From assembly GCA_036186865.1 (NCBI GenBank), contig AP025062.1, positions 12,896,940 through 12,960,939 on the forward strand: a stretch of DNA of 64,000 nt. Reading direction: 5' to 3'. Made by a program: the position numbers and the translations under genes. The notes beneath the pieces are model-generated. The model saw only the letters and a list, made by a program, of their open reading frames with translations. It searched no databases and was not told the origin of the DNA. This document shows positions 1 to 11,598 of the stretch, piece after piece; the stretch's first letter is position 1; every line of letters begins with the position of its first letter. The DNA is from Eustoma russellianum. Lineage: Eukaryota > Streptophyta > Magnoliopsida > Gentianales > Gentianaceae.

Positions 1-185
1 ATCACAAGACTACTAGCTACAAGACTGGGGAGAATCTTGCCAAAGCTCATTTCGCCAGAACAGGCAGGTTTCATGAAAGGCAGAGACATTACTAAACAAG
101 TACTATTAGCGCAAGAGATGGTACAAGTCTTAAACAAACGAACAAGAGGAGGGCATGCTATTATCAAACTGGATATGGCCAAGGC
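1..185 (+). pseudogene. LINE A reverse transcriptase, 5' piece (split)
   Basis: This is part of the RT domain of a plant L1-type LINE. The frame reads LISPEQAGFMKGRDITKQ, then LLAQEMVQ and IIKLDMAKA, matching the same stretch of LINE B (23816-23950) and LINE C (41520-41660). Reading stops making sense at 185, where the LTR element at 186-27906 begins. The next residues of the motif (FDRVSW) resume at 27912, so the LINE was intact here when the LTR element landed. The start of this LINE lies outside the window. The first catalytic Asp of RT is in the LDMAKAF motif just before the break. Confidence 0.9.
181..185. other. Target site duplication AAGGC, left copy
   Basis: AAGGC at 181-185 is repeated at 27907-27911. 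Removing everything between, plus one copy, restores the LINE reading LDMAKAFDRVSW. This proves one insertion event spanning 186-27906. Confidence 0.95.
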
Positions 186-3100
186 TGATGCGCCCCGCAC
201 CCCATCCCAGCCAAAGTCGGTGCACCCGTCGTACTTCACTAAGGAGACTACTAGGCGTCGTTCCATACGTGTCATGATCCATGATATAATGCATGGATTT
301 TCGCGCTTACACGTAAATAAGTAAGCGAAACTGTGGCAGAATTTAAAACTTCAAATTAAAAACATCCACACGAACATTCATAGTTTACAACCCAGATCAA
401 AAGTAGCGAAAGTCACAAAAGCAAATGTTTCCATCCCAAATACATAATCAGTCATCAATCATAGCTGGCAAGTCATGTCTCCTAAATCCGTCCATTCTTC
501 ATTGCACTCACGGGTAGGGAACCCTAGGTTCGTCCTCAATCCACTCTACTTTGTCCTCAGCAACCTCTGGGAGGAAAAATAGGGGGTGAGTGAAAAAGTC
601 ACCAGCAAGTATACTATAATAAATGAGGATTAAATGGAAAGTGCGTACAAGAACCGAACCCCAAAATTTCGGTTTAGAAGCATACCTGTCCATCATCCAA
701 TACTCGATAGGGATCAACACTTAATGCATCAAGATCATAACTTAAACAAAATCGTTACTTAATAAAGAACATAATAATAAAAGACTGTAACTCGCATCCA
801 TTCATAACATTACAAGAATCATCACTTAATGAGGTCATACATAGGATCTACAGGGTCATAACAACTTAATCTAAGTATCATGTGTCACTACTCAATGACT
901 CCATAAACGTGACATGCATGCATATGTACGTGTGGTGCATCAAGATAAAAATGAGAATATGATTTTTCATGCTTTTCTTTCAAATCATCATCTTCAGAAA
1001 ACAACAGAGTGTTCAGATCTATCTTTCTGGATCTGAGGCGATAACGTCTCCCCTTCTAATCTATTATTCTCGGATTCAGAACGGTAGCGTCATCACTTAT
1101 CGGGTCTATTCTCTCCGGGCCCGAACAATCATTATCAGGTCTATTCTCTCCGGGCCTGAACGGTCATATCATTAGATCCATTAACCCGGATCTGGGCGGG
1201 TTCATACTGGCCAGGCACATACACACACATGGTACCGGTGGGGAAGCGTTCTTTTAAAACAGGATCATCTCTTTTTTTTTAAAACAATTTTCATCTTTCT
1301 TTAGCATAAAAACAATGCCATAAATCATGTAATGACGACGATGCAATGCATGACATGTAGTATGCAAACCATCGCATAACGCGTTACATATACATATATG
1401 TACGTTTCGTCATTATGCTGGAAAATTTCCAGCTTAGTGGCACCAACTTTTCCTTAGTGATTTCTCTTTAAAATAATTATTTTAAGCTAAGTGGTTCACA
1501 TGTACTCCTTCATATATATCTTAAATGATTCCCATGAAAGTTTTGCGGAATTACCATATCGATAGGGGGTTCATTTATTCTTTTTCATAAAGCGGGTACA
1601 AACTGAATTCTGAAATGACCAATTTCACTATAAAATTTATTGTGACCAAACCGTGAGTCCTTTTTCGGAAGTTCCAACTCTCCAGCTTAATAAACACATT
1701 GGACTAGCATCTTACCAAAATTTAGCCCAATTGTATTTTTCTAAGGTCCAATTCCAGATCATGCAACACGCCACACAAAATCTGTCAGTCCAGCGAATTT
1801 CAGCCTGACCCATTTCACTAGGAAATTCATTAAAAATACACCGTAACTCATTTTGTCGAAATTCTAACTCTCACCTTTACTTCATTCATAGGGTTAGTGT
1901 CATACCGAAAATTAGCTAATTGTTATACATCTATGGTCTATTTCTGGGCTACTCAACGAGTTACTTAAATTCTGTCCAGTTCTGTATTCTCAGCAGAACC
2001 AACTTTACTAGAAAATTTATTAAAAAAAACCGTAGCCCCTTTTGACAAAATTACAAATCTCACATCTAATATACACATAAAACTAGTATCATACCAAAAA
2101 TAAACTAAATTGAAAGTTCCTAAGGTCTCTTTTCAGGTCTCACAAAACAGCCCAAAATTCTGTCCTGTTCCAGTAATTTTCAGATTTGGTCATGTTGCAT
2201 TACTAAATGGCCTTAACTTGCATTGTTGGCCATAAACCCTTTATTAAACTTCAAACTTACTCTTTTATGGGAAATTTTACATATTCAACACGCTACAACA
2301 TCATAAGCAAACCCCTTACAAAACAGTTTGTACATGCATCATTCTTTGGTCAAGCACACCACATTTCCACTAGTTCGACCTTAACAACAATTATAGTGCA
2401 TACGCACCCTAGTCACCACAGCCCTTTTTCGGTACATGCATGGCAAAATAGTGTATTCACAAGGAACATGTTAGACTTAACACACTAAAGCATAACTTTG
2501 TCTCCACTTTACCACATGATTTATCATTTCATGCCAAAACCACCCCTATTTCCTTAACCCTCTACACTGTGTGCCCTTTTCATGGAAAAGAAAAGATCTT
2601 TAGCATGTTCAACTTAGATTAACATATAATGGTGCATAAAAACCATAAAGATTCCATCTTTAAGCAAAGACACACACCTACACACCATTTGGCCCCTAGG
2701 TCGAAAGTTTAGGCATCAAAACTTAGCACATCACAACTAAGATTAAATCTTAAGTTTATCTAGCCATTCATGCAAAAACTTTCACATTCAAGCCACAAAG
2801 AGTATAGTGTACTTGCCTTTGTAGTCTTTGGATCTTGCTTGAGCTTGTTGACACAAGAAGTACTTCCTCCTTTCTTTTCCTATCACACACGGTTTAGGGC
2901 ATTTGTTAGCCATCCTTTAGATTATATAATACAACTTAGAGGAGGAAATGGAGGGTCTTACCATTTGCACCTTGGATGGATGGAGAACAATCCACTCTTG
3001 CTAAGGCACTATCTTGGTTTGGTGTTTTGAAAACCTTCGCCTAAGCCATGGGGTTCATGGTTTTGGTCAATGAAGTGATGCTATGTAAACTTTATCCCTT

Positions 3101-4949
3101 CAAATGTAACTTCCTAAGGATTGTGAGGGGTGATCTTACCTAGATAACCTTGAGGTTGAAGAAGTCTTGGACTCCTCTTAGCCCTCATTCCCGCCGGTTC
3201 TTTGAGAGGAGAGGAAGGATCACTTCCTATTTGAAATAGCCTCTTGAGTATCTTTCATTTAAGTGGATAGGGGAAAGATCTTTTCTTGTAGCAACGAAGG
3301 AATTAACTCCCTTCCCTTAGTTATGCAGCCGGCGGTTCTTTCATGGGGGAGAGGGAGAGACACTCTTTAATGACAATCATCATGCATCCCACTATATTGC
3401 TCATTTAAGGTCCCTTAAGAGTCTTGAATATAATGGCTTACCCCCTAATGCCTTATAGCCGAAACGCACATATATTCCATGTATATACATTTCCCTCAAT
3501 AACGCATGTACATATACGTTTGTATATGTATATATATATCTATCTTATATCTCCATCATTTAGGTGTACTTTTCATAAACACAATCCATTTGGCTGCACT
3601 TTTATACATATGACCGATATATATACACGTACATATATCCCACCAATATTTCTCATAATTCTTATCCATAAGTGTATAGCTATATATATCCGTATATATA
3701 TACGCATACACACCCATGTATATATCTATATTTCCTTTTAAAATAAGCCATAAACCTTAAAAGAAATACATATTATATCCGGAAATGCTAAGTGGATGCG
3801 TATACACCCATATACATATATATTTAACCGTATAGGTCTGTATATGAATACATATAACGTACTCCTCCGAAAATCATTCTATGGCCATATATATATGCCT
3901 AGATCCGTATATATATATATACATATATGTATACCCATATGTATACCCGCCTATTATTCATAATCTGTCCATATCTTAGATCTTGTTGTTGCACCTTAAA
4001 ATCCAAACATGGACGATCCTCTTTGGTATAAACGTAGGCTTAGGTCTTTGAAATTCATGAAGTATCAAGAAGATACCTAGAGTCGCATACTCTTCTATAC
4101 GATCTTTTAAGTAGAATTTTCATCGCATTGTAACCCTTTGAGTTTATTTATTACATGGTGGCTTTTACTTTATACGGTATACATACACATATTCGTACGT
4201 CTCACTATATATATATATATATGCACATATATATCCAGTGCTTACACCAACGTGTCATGTGACCTATTTTCCGCCAAGTTAGACCTACTAGATCTTAAGA
4301 ATTTCTCTAATTAATGGCCAAAGTTCCTTTGGTCTTACCTCAAAATGGTATCCAAAGGTCATGTTGGGTACGGATGGATAGAGTTCCCAATTGATTAAGG
4401 GCTTAATTAGGCCCATCCTTCGGAGCTTGTATAAGGAACTCTATCCTTAAAACCCCTTATCCGAGAATTATTTGTGGGTATATGTAATTAAATTGAATCT
4501 TACTCAGGCTCCTCTTTCCTTTTTCTTTATACTCTATAGAGATGCACGTGTTTGTGTATTAATATGGGCTTTCCCTATGCATACTTCCTATGGGCCATAA
4601 TCCAATAATCCCCTTATCATATGACAGTCCATCCTGTATATAGGTATATCCAGATACATGCTCATCCCATATGCATATGGTCGTGCCATGTAGTCTGACT
4701 TCTCATCTAAAGTTGCCTAAACATACATCTTCTAATTGTTATAAATTTCTTAGGTCAATTAATTTAGCATTCTTTCATAAACCTCCATCGGCCCGCTTGC
4801 TTTACTTTTTACACTTTGGGGCATGCTAATTCCCTTTTATCTTAAATAATTGTTAGTAACCCGAAGATATCTCTCTTTCGAGGTATTATTCACATGCCTA
4901 GTTTCACCCCATCCCTAGACGCCTTACTAATTTCAGACGGGGTACAACA
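186..4949 (-). repeat. 3' LTR of the GAG-only element (left copy)
   Basis: This LTR is about 4764 bp, TG...CA, and its sequence is repeated in pieces at 6210-6744, 17977-21239 and 26876-27906. It has no convincing gene. Recognisable parts, in + coordinates, are: a hairpin with A/T-rich loop at 585-603; a degenerate array of about 35-bp GC-rich units at 1013-1200; a CTGGAAAATTTCCAG palindrome near 1419; three diverged tandem units of about 190 bp at 1617-2186; and AT-rich CATATATA-type simple sequence at about 3470-4230. Because the element is minus-oriented, U5 is at the 186 side and U3 at the 4949 side. The two LTRs differ by scattered substitutions, so the insertion is not very recent. Confidence 0.93.
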
Positions 4950-4960
4950 TTCTCCCCCTT
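4950..4960 (-). other. Polypurine tract of the GAG-only element
   Basis: TTCTCCCCCTT on the + strand (AAGGGGGAGAA on the minus strand) directly abuts the LTR end at 4949. It is the expected plus-strand primer site for a minus-oriented element. Confidence 0.85.
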
Positions 4961-5292
4961 AAAATAAGTTTCGTCCTCAAAACTGGGAATAGTGGGGCCT
5001 ACGCTTCCATGTTTCCCTTGGTCCTTATATAACTTTCAGTTATTTACCCTGTCCCTTCATTACTGCCTATGTAGAATCTTTCCTCGAGGCTCCTTATCAT
5101 ATTCCTTTATGACTCATTTTTTTTGGAATAAGCAAGACAAGACGTAGGTACTTTAGTTTGGAGGTTCTAATATACCTGTCTGTAGTTTGGGTGTTCCGAG
5201 ATCCTTGGATGCATCATCCTTCGATCTAGGCTAGCGCTTCTGATCATCTTATGCGTGGCCCCATAACGGTACGGCTGCCACCTTCTATCCCC
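4961..5292 (-). other. Internal non-coding segment between gag end and PPT
   Basis: No RT, RNase H or integrase motif is visible in any frame in this stretch. It is where pol would lie in an autonomous gypsy element. What remains is low-coding-potential sequence with many stops. Confidence 0.6.
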
Positions 5293-5904
5293 TCACTTTA
5301 TACGTTTATTCAGCCTCCTTTGTTCCTCCATCATCCGGATATTGTGCTCTATCCTATAGCAGTCCCTTATCAGTCCATCGAAAGTATTTGGGTATACTTT
5401 GTCCAATCCAGCTTTAATCTGGGGATTCACACCACGTATGAATTTAGTTATCTTCCACTGTTCATCCTCCATGATCAAAGGTGCATACCGTCCTAACGTG
5501 GTAAACTAACGGACATATCCTGATACTGGGGTATCCGATTCTTGTCTTAGTGTATCGAAGTCTTCAATTCTTTCAACCACAAACTCTAGTGAGAGGTAAG
5601 CTCCACAGAATTCTTCTAAAAATCTCGCCCAGGTTATGGGTCAAGACAGTGACTGGACCATCTTTCTCCACCATTGACTGGCTTTACCAATCAGAAATGG
5701 CCGAACGATTAGGGCTCTCACTTCATCTGGTACCCGAATTCTAACAAGATGGTCCTCAACCTCGTCCAACCATTTTTTGGCTTCCTCTGGTTCGGACTTC
5801 CCGCCAAACCTTGGAATTCATGCTTTAGCCAATTGCGAATAATAGAATACCACACTTCCTGGAGGTGACAGTGACGACGTCCATGTACCGGTTTGTGAAG
5901 TCAT
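5293..5904 (-). pseudogene. Degenerate gypsy-type gag of the GAG-only element
   Basis: One minus-strand frame runs from a Met codon at 5904 to a stop next to 5293, interrupted by at least three in-frame stops. Readable parts include EEAKKWLDEVEDHL, then IGKASQWWRKMVQSL, then VERIEDFDTLRQESD and a 61-residue uninterrupted end (ITKFIRGVNPQIKAG). The order EPEEAKKWLDEVE, WW, F-L-EEF, YAPLI, KFIRGVNP is that of the retrotransposon gag (capsid) family in Ty3/gypsy elements. No zinc knuckle was found downstream, and gag is followed directly by non-coding sequence. At least one stop (TAG where family members have Gln, in YVR-Q-FTTL) fits a C-to-T change. It is non-functional as it stands. The start is tentative, because related gag at 49410 has an extra Pro-rich N-terminus. 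Confidence 0.82.
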
Positions 5905-6195
5905 CTACACCACATAGCGTCTATTTATTTGCAGTCATACCAGAATAAGTGACATCATATAACTTGTAGTCTAATAAAAGTTCTTAGTGGCACATAAATA
6001 GATTTGATATGGTTCGTACTTTAATGAAAGTCTGTGACCAAGGGTTTTGTTATCGACCAGAACCCTAACTTTCTAGTCCATGTCATTCTAGTCTAAGGCC
6101 AACTCTCATCTAAGATCAGAACTTAGACCTAAGATCAAGCTTAGTGGACTACGACCATAATTTAATTCTATATTCTGCCCTGATCTGGAGCCTTA
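5905..6195 (-). other. Leader of the GAG-only element
   Basis: This is untranslated sequence between the primer site and gag. It aligns by eye with 49411-49703 of the related element, sharing the CTAAG-rich stretch and GATCTGGAGCCTTAGCTCTG next to the primer site. Confidence 0.6.
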
Positions 6196-6207
6196 GCTCT
6201 GATACCA
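6196..6207 (-). other. Primer-binding site, initiator Met tRNA type
   Basis: The minus strand reads TGGTATCAGAGC, the standard plant complement of the initiator Met tRNA 3' end, two bases inside the LTR that starts at 6210. It fixes the element's orientation as minus. Confidence 0.92.
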
Positions 6208-6209
6208 CC

Positions 6210-6744
6210 TGATGCGCCCCGCACCCTGGCCCAGCCAAAGTCGGTGCAGCCGCCGTACTTCACTAAGGAGAGTACTAGGCGTCGTTCCATACGTGTCATG
6301 ATCCATGATATAATGCATGGATTTTCGCGCTTACACATAAATAAGTAAGCGAAACCGTGGCAGAATTTAAAACTTCAAATTAAAAACATCCACATGAACA
6401 TTCATAGTTTACAACCCAGATCAAAAGTAGAGAAAGTCACAAAAGCAAATGTTTCCATCCCAAATACATAATCAGTCATCAATCATAGTTGGCAAGTCAT
6501 GTCTCCTAAATCCGTCCATTATTCACTGCACTCACGGGTAGGGAACCCTAGGTTCGTCCTCAATCCACTCTACTTTGTTCCCTGCAACCTCTGGGAGGAA
6601 AAATAGGGGGTGAGTGAAAAAGTCACCAGCAAGTATACTATAATAAATGAGGATTAAATGGAAAGTGCGTACAAGAACCGAACCCCAAAATTTCGGTTTA
6701 GAAGCATACCTGTCCACCATCCAATACTCGATATGGATCAACAC
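6210..6744 (-). repeat. 5' LTR of the GAG-only element, part 1
   Basis: This repeats 186-717 almost base for base, then is broken after ATCAACAC by the copia element that begins at 6745. The LTR resumes at 17977. Confidence 0.93.
6740..6744. other. Target site duplication AACAC, left copy
   Basis: AACAC here is repeated at 17977-17981. Joining the two sides restores the LTR text CAACACTTAATGC seen uninterrupted at 715-727. Confidence 0.95.
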
Positions 6745-9595
6745 TGTAGGATCTGCAAGACACCACTACAAGGGGAGAGGGTTGAATAGTTGGTGCGGAA
6801 AGTGTGGTTTTTAAAATTTATTTGACTCTAGAATTCAACTTCTAAAAACATATTCTGTTTTCAGGACCAGTTTTAAAACGTTTTTTAAAACTAGGTTTTG
6901 GGTCTTCAAAAATTCTAAAATTTTGAGAGAACTTAGCCTCAGATGTTGTGAGTGTCTCCTAAAAATTTCAAATTTAAATTCAACCTTTAACCCCTTCAAA
7001 AATCGTTGGTGGTCAGATTGCGCGAATCTGCCAGAAACGGTAAACTGTTTTGAAAATTTTATTCCTATTTGTACTTAACTCCAAATGCTCTGAAATTTTA
7101 ACCACTAACCCCTTATATATTTTATTTAAATGGGTTGAAACAGTTTTGAAAAATTCTTTCAGAAAGTTAGTCAAATACACTCAAAGTCTCAACCTTTGCA
7201 ATCCTGAAAATCAGACTGCACTAGTCTGAGAAGTTTGGATGTTTGATTGACTTATACTTATCCAAAAGGGTTGAAACTTGTGCCAAATTAACCTTCCTCG
7301 GTTCACACTAGTCACACAACACAAATACACCTTACCACAGGCTTGATGGAGTTACACACCAACTCCAACCCTTTACAAACCTTGTATGATGAATACAATT
7401 ACGCACGAACACCATCACCTTGCAAGAATGAAGATTGATCACACCTTGATCAATCTTTTACAAAGATAGAGAATGTGTGGTGGTCTAAGATAAGCCTATT
7501 CAAGAATATGAATGTAAGTACAATAGGCTTTTAGAAGAAAGAAAGAAATAGAGTGTAGAAGAAGAGAGCTAGGCGTTTTTATCACTTGAATTTGCAATGC
7601 TTGTTCTTGTCTTTGTTTTGCTCTTCTTTCTTTCCATTTATCCACTATGGCCGTCCCCCCATAGGTCCTTCTCTTCTTGAAAATTGTCTTCTAAGTCCTT
7701 TGGAGAATGTGTGGCATCATTGTGACATGATCTTGCTTACTTGGCACCTTCTCATTGGATTATCATTTAACCTTTGCTTACTTGGCACTCATTGATTGGT
7801 TGAATGTTGTCATCATTTGATGACTTGGAATATCTGAGAATTCCACTAAAAACATGTGTCAAAATCATCATAAAATACTTTCCATAACTCATAAGATTAT
7901 CACCCAAATCAAGCAAGATAATTTCTCCACAAAATTGATGAAAATTTCGGCCATAAAGGATACTTGACATGTTGAAATTTCAGCTTGTGATACATGGAGA
8001 TATAATTCAAATTATTTCCAAATTTTCATTGATTTTTCTTTTAAAATAAATCACAAATGAGTAGCAAATATTCTCATTATTTTTGGAAATGAAATTGGAC
8101 ACTAATATGACCACAAAATCGGCCAAGGTGCATACACACACATGCTGAAATTTTTCAGCATGTGTGATATTCAAGATATCACACTTTATGACTTTATATC
8201 TTATTCAAATTACTTCCAATTCTTCTTCCAAATGATAACATGTTTCAAGACACAAAATACATGCTCATTTGAGGTGAAAATCGGCCACCCTAGTATCCAC
8301 ATGTTGAAATTTTCAGCATGTGTTTCAAATGAGATAAACTTTGAAACATTACCTTTCGTAGCTTCTTTCTTTAAATCACCAACATTGTATGATTGATTCT
8401 TGACCAATCAATATGCCAACAAGGCTTCACATATGCTTCATCTCAGCTGTATAGGCGTGTATGACAAGTATATGTATGTGCTGAATTTTATTTTTGCAAA
8501 CTTTGTAAAATAGTGCACATTTAATAATACACACATGTTATATTCCAATCAGCCCTTAATTTAATTCTCTAGAACACTTTAAGATGTATGAAATATGTAA
8601 AAAGTGTCTAGATACGTGTCGTATGATGTGCCAAAAATGTTCCATGTGTTGTGTACGTAGAAAACCGAATTTTAGATGTTTATCGATTACCCGATTTTTC
8701 TCTAATTTAATTCCAAATTTTTGCACATGTTATATATATTATGTTATACATAATATACATAATATAAACTTTAATTTTCAGCACTTGGATGGTCTAAAGT
8801 GGCGCCATTTACATGTGACAAAATTTAAAGTGGAATCTCCACAATTTGGCCTTAATGTGGGGTGATTTGTGCGTGCCAACATGGAATGATTTTATGACTG
8901 GAAATAACATCATAGCCATGAAAACAATAATGATTTTTGAGGTGTAGGGGCTGGCCATCTATTTAGGACAAGTACGTGACACGTTGGCGAAGTTTCGGTA
9001 TTCGCCCCTACGACAATTTTTGGTTTAGAACCTTTTAACATGTCGTATTTAATTTGTCATCACCATGACTTATATCATATGACATAAGACCTGAATATAC
9101 TCATAAATATGAGTTAAGTATGGTGGTGTGACGTTAACGTACGTACGTAAAATATATAACGTGTCGGTAGTACGTTGGAATACATGTGTATGTGCCTTTT
9201 TAAAAAAAATCTGAAAATATATATTTTTGTATATATATGCGTGTATATTGATGATAAAGGGAGGAGGAGACTTTCCTTTCTCAGTCTTGTTGCCTTTGTG
9301 CCTTGTCCAAATGTAGCTTCCTTTAATGAACTACTTAGTTTAATTAACTAAGTACTTCACTTAATGAACTAGTTTAGTTCATTAATGGTGGCACCTGAAA
9401 ATAGTATAAACACAACAAATGTTTGCCATTTGATGTAAGATTTAAAGCTTCATGGCTTGTTAGTACGGCAACATTATATATGAATTATATAAGGTAAGTA
9501 ATATGCAATATGTCATGCACATTTATGCCATGCTCGTTTTTATGCACATTTAAATCATATATTTTGAAATCACTCAAACCCCCTTTTTCTCTACA
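6745..9595 (-). repeat. 3' LTR of the SIRE-like copia
   Basis: 2851 bp, matching 14941-17976 along its length except for a gap near 7290 that corresponds to about 185 bp present at 15487-15671. It contains three related palindromes based on CATGCTGAAA (7968-7989, 8137-8166, 8298-8322), spaced roughly 165 bp. No gene is supported inside it; the short frames here are chance. Confidence 0.93.
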
Positions 9596-9608
9596 ATCTC
9601 CCCCTTTT
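9596..9608 (-). other. Polypurine tract of the SIRE-like copia
   Basis: ATCTCCCCCTTTT on the + strand, i.e. AAAAGGGGGAGAT on the minus strand, adjoins the 3' LTR. More C-rich runs (CTCCCCCTT) follow to 9760, a polypurine-rich 3' untranslated stretch reaching pol's end at 9814. Confidence 0.85.
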
Positions 9609-9813
9609 GATGATTTTCTAAATAACACATACTCATGATTTAAATCCTATCGCTCTCCCTTTAATCATTCAAAATTTGAATTTTAAATTTCAAAACCGCT
9701 CCCCCTTGATTTATACAATCAATATCTCTCTCCCCCTTAAATCATGCTTTCTCTCCCCCTTTATTTTGGAAAGTAAATCAAAAGATGCCTGTAAATAAGG
9801 AAAGAGAATCAAA

Positions 9814-11571
9814 TCAAATCACATCAGCAGAAATCATGCCTAATTTAGAACGCAGATTTTCGTACGTGGCTTGATTTAAGGCTTTAGTGAAAATATCTGC
9901 TACTTGTGCCTCTGTGCATACGTGATCTATGACAATATTACCATTATTTACATGATCACGAATAAAATGGTAGCGTACTTCTATATGCTTGGCCTTAAAG
10001 TGTAACACAGGGTTTTTAGACAAGTTAATTGCACTCATACTATCACAATATATAGGAATTTTATTTACGGTAATTCCAAAGTCCAAGAGTTGTTGTTTTA
10101 TCCATAACAACTGTGTGCAGTAAAGGCTAAGTGTCATGTACTCAGCCTCAGTAGTGGACAAAGCAACGCTTGCTTGCTTTTTGGAAAACCATGAAATGAG
10201 TGAGTTTCCTATAAATTGGCAAGTGCCAATCGTGCTCTTTCTATCTATTTTACAGCAACCGTAGTCTGCATCAGTATAAGCATGTAAATTAAATTCGGAA
10301 TCCTTATCGTACCAAATTCCTATGGTGGGCATGTGCTTAATATAGCGGAATATTCTTTTTACCGCATTATAGTGAGATACCTTAGGTTGATTCTGAAAAC
10401 GTGCACACATGCATACACTGAACATGATATCAGGCCTACTAGTAGTAAGATATAGCAAAGAACCAATCATAGATCTATATAAGGCATTATCAAAATCTTT
10501 ACCATGTTCATCTTTGTCTAATTTAATAGTGACACTCATAAGGGTGGGGGATGGTTTCAAATTTTCAAAGTTGAACTTTTTAATCATGTCATTTATATAT
10601 TTAGCTTGACTTATGTAAATGCCTTTACTCGTTTGCTTAATCTTCAAGCCAAGGAAATAGTTAAGTTCACCAACCATACACATTTCAAATTCAGATTTCA
10701 TGCAATTTTCAAAATCTTCAACAAGTCTATGTGAGGTAGAACCGAAAATAATGTCATCAACGTAGATTTGAATAATAAGTAAATCCGATTTATCTTGTTT
10801 CAAAAATAGTGTACTATCTATAGTACCTCGTTTAAAATCATTTTCTAAAAGGAAAGTAGCAAAACGATCATACCATGCTCTAGGTTCTTGCTTTAGTCCG
10901 TATAGTGCCTTCTTTAGTTTGTACACGTGATCGGGATGTTTCAAATCTTCAAAACCGGGTGGTTGCTTCACGTATATCTCTTCTTGTATAAATCCATTTA
11001 GGAATGCACTTTTTATGTCCATTTGATACAATTTGAAATCTTTCATGCAAGCAATGGCAAGTAAGAGTCGTATAGCTTCTAAACGTGCTACGGGTGCAAA
11101 TGTTTCATCGTTGTCAATTCCTTCTTCTTGATTAAAGCCTTGTGCTACAAGTCTAGCTTTATTTCTAACAACCTTTCCTTCTTCATTCATTTTATTCCTA
11201 GACACCCACTTTGTGCCTATTATGGTCTTATCTTGTGGTCGTGGCACTAAATCCCATACATCATTTCTAACGAATTGATTAAGCTCATCATGCATAGCAT
11301 CAATCCAAGAAGAATCACTCAAAGCATCATGCACATTTTTTGGTTCAATTTCGGAAATCATAGCATGAAATTTATTTATTTCATCTGAAGTTATTCTTCT
11401 ACGTGGTCGCACACCGTGAGTGATGTCGCCTATAATGAGATCATGTGGGTGATCTCTATGCCATCTTGGTTGACTATTTTCTATGTTATCATGCATTTCT
11501 AAGTGATCAGGCATTTCTAGTGTATCATTCATGTCATGCATATCGAATGTACCATCATCTTCATTCAACAC
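9814..11571 (-). pseudogene. Copia reverse transcriptase and RNase H
   Basis: 585 residues open, in the same frame as the integrase segment upstream and separated from it by a single TAA near 11598. RT motifs in order: ARLVAQGF near residue 139, QMDIKSAFLNG (Asp 184-185), ALYGLKQEPRAW near 223, and the catalytic YVDD at 270-273. The Ala usual in GLKQAPRAW is Glu here. RNase H follows: TDADYGCC near 433, LSTTEAEY near 471, YCDS near 509 and ADIFTK near 559, giving the expected acidic residues. Family role: copying the element RNA into DNA inside the virus-like particle and removing the RNA strand. This segment alone is nearly intact, but the polyprotein it belongs to is broken upstream. Confidence 0.95.
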
Positions 11572-11598
11572 GGGTTTTAATTCAAGGTCATCATCATA

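Noticed and set aside
508..720. 70-residue minus-strand frame as a gene
   Set aside because: It lies entirely in an LTR. The related LTR at 49718 does not keep it open, and it matches no protein domain I recognise. I kept only the conservation as a low-interest finding.
3424..4230. CATATATA-rich block as a satellite or centromere repeat
   Set aside because: It is simple sequence inside the giant LTR, present once per LTR, with no higher-order unit.
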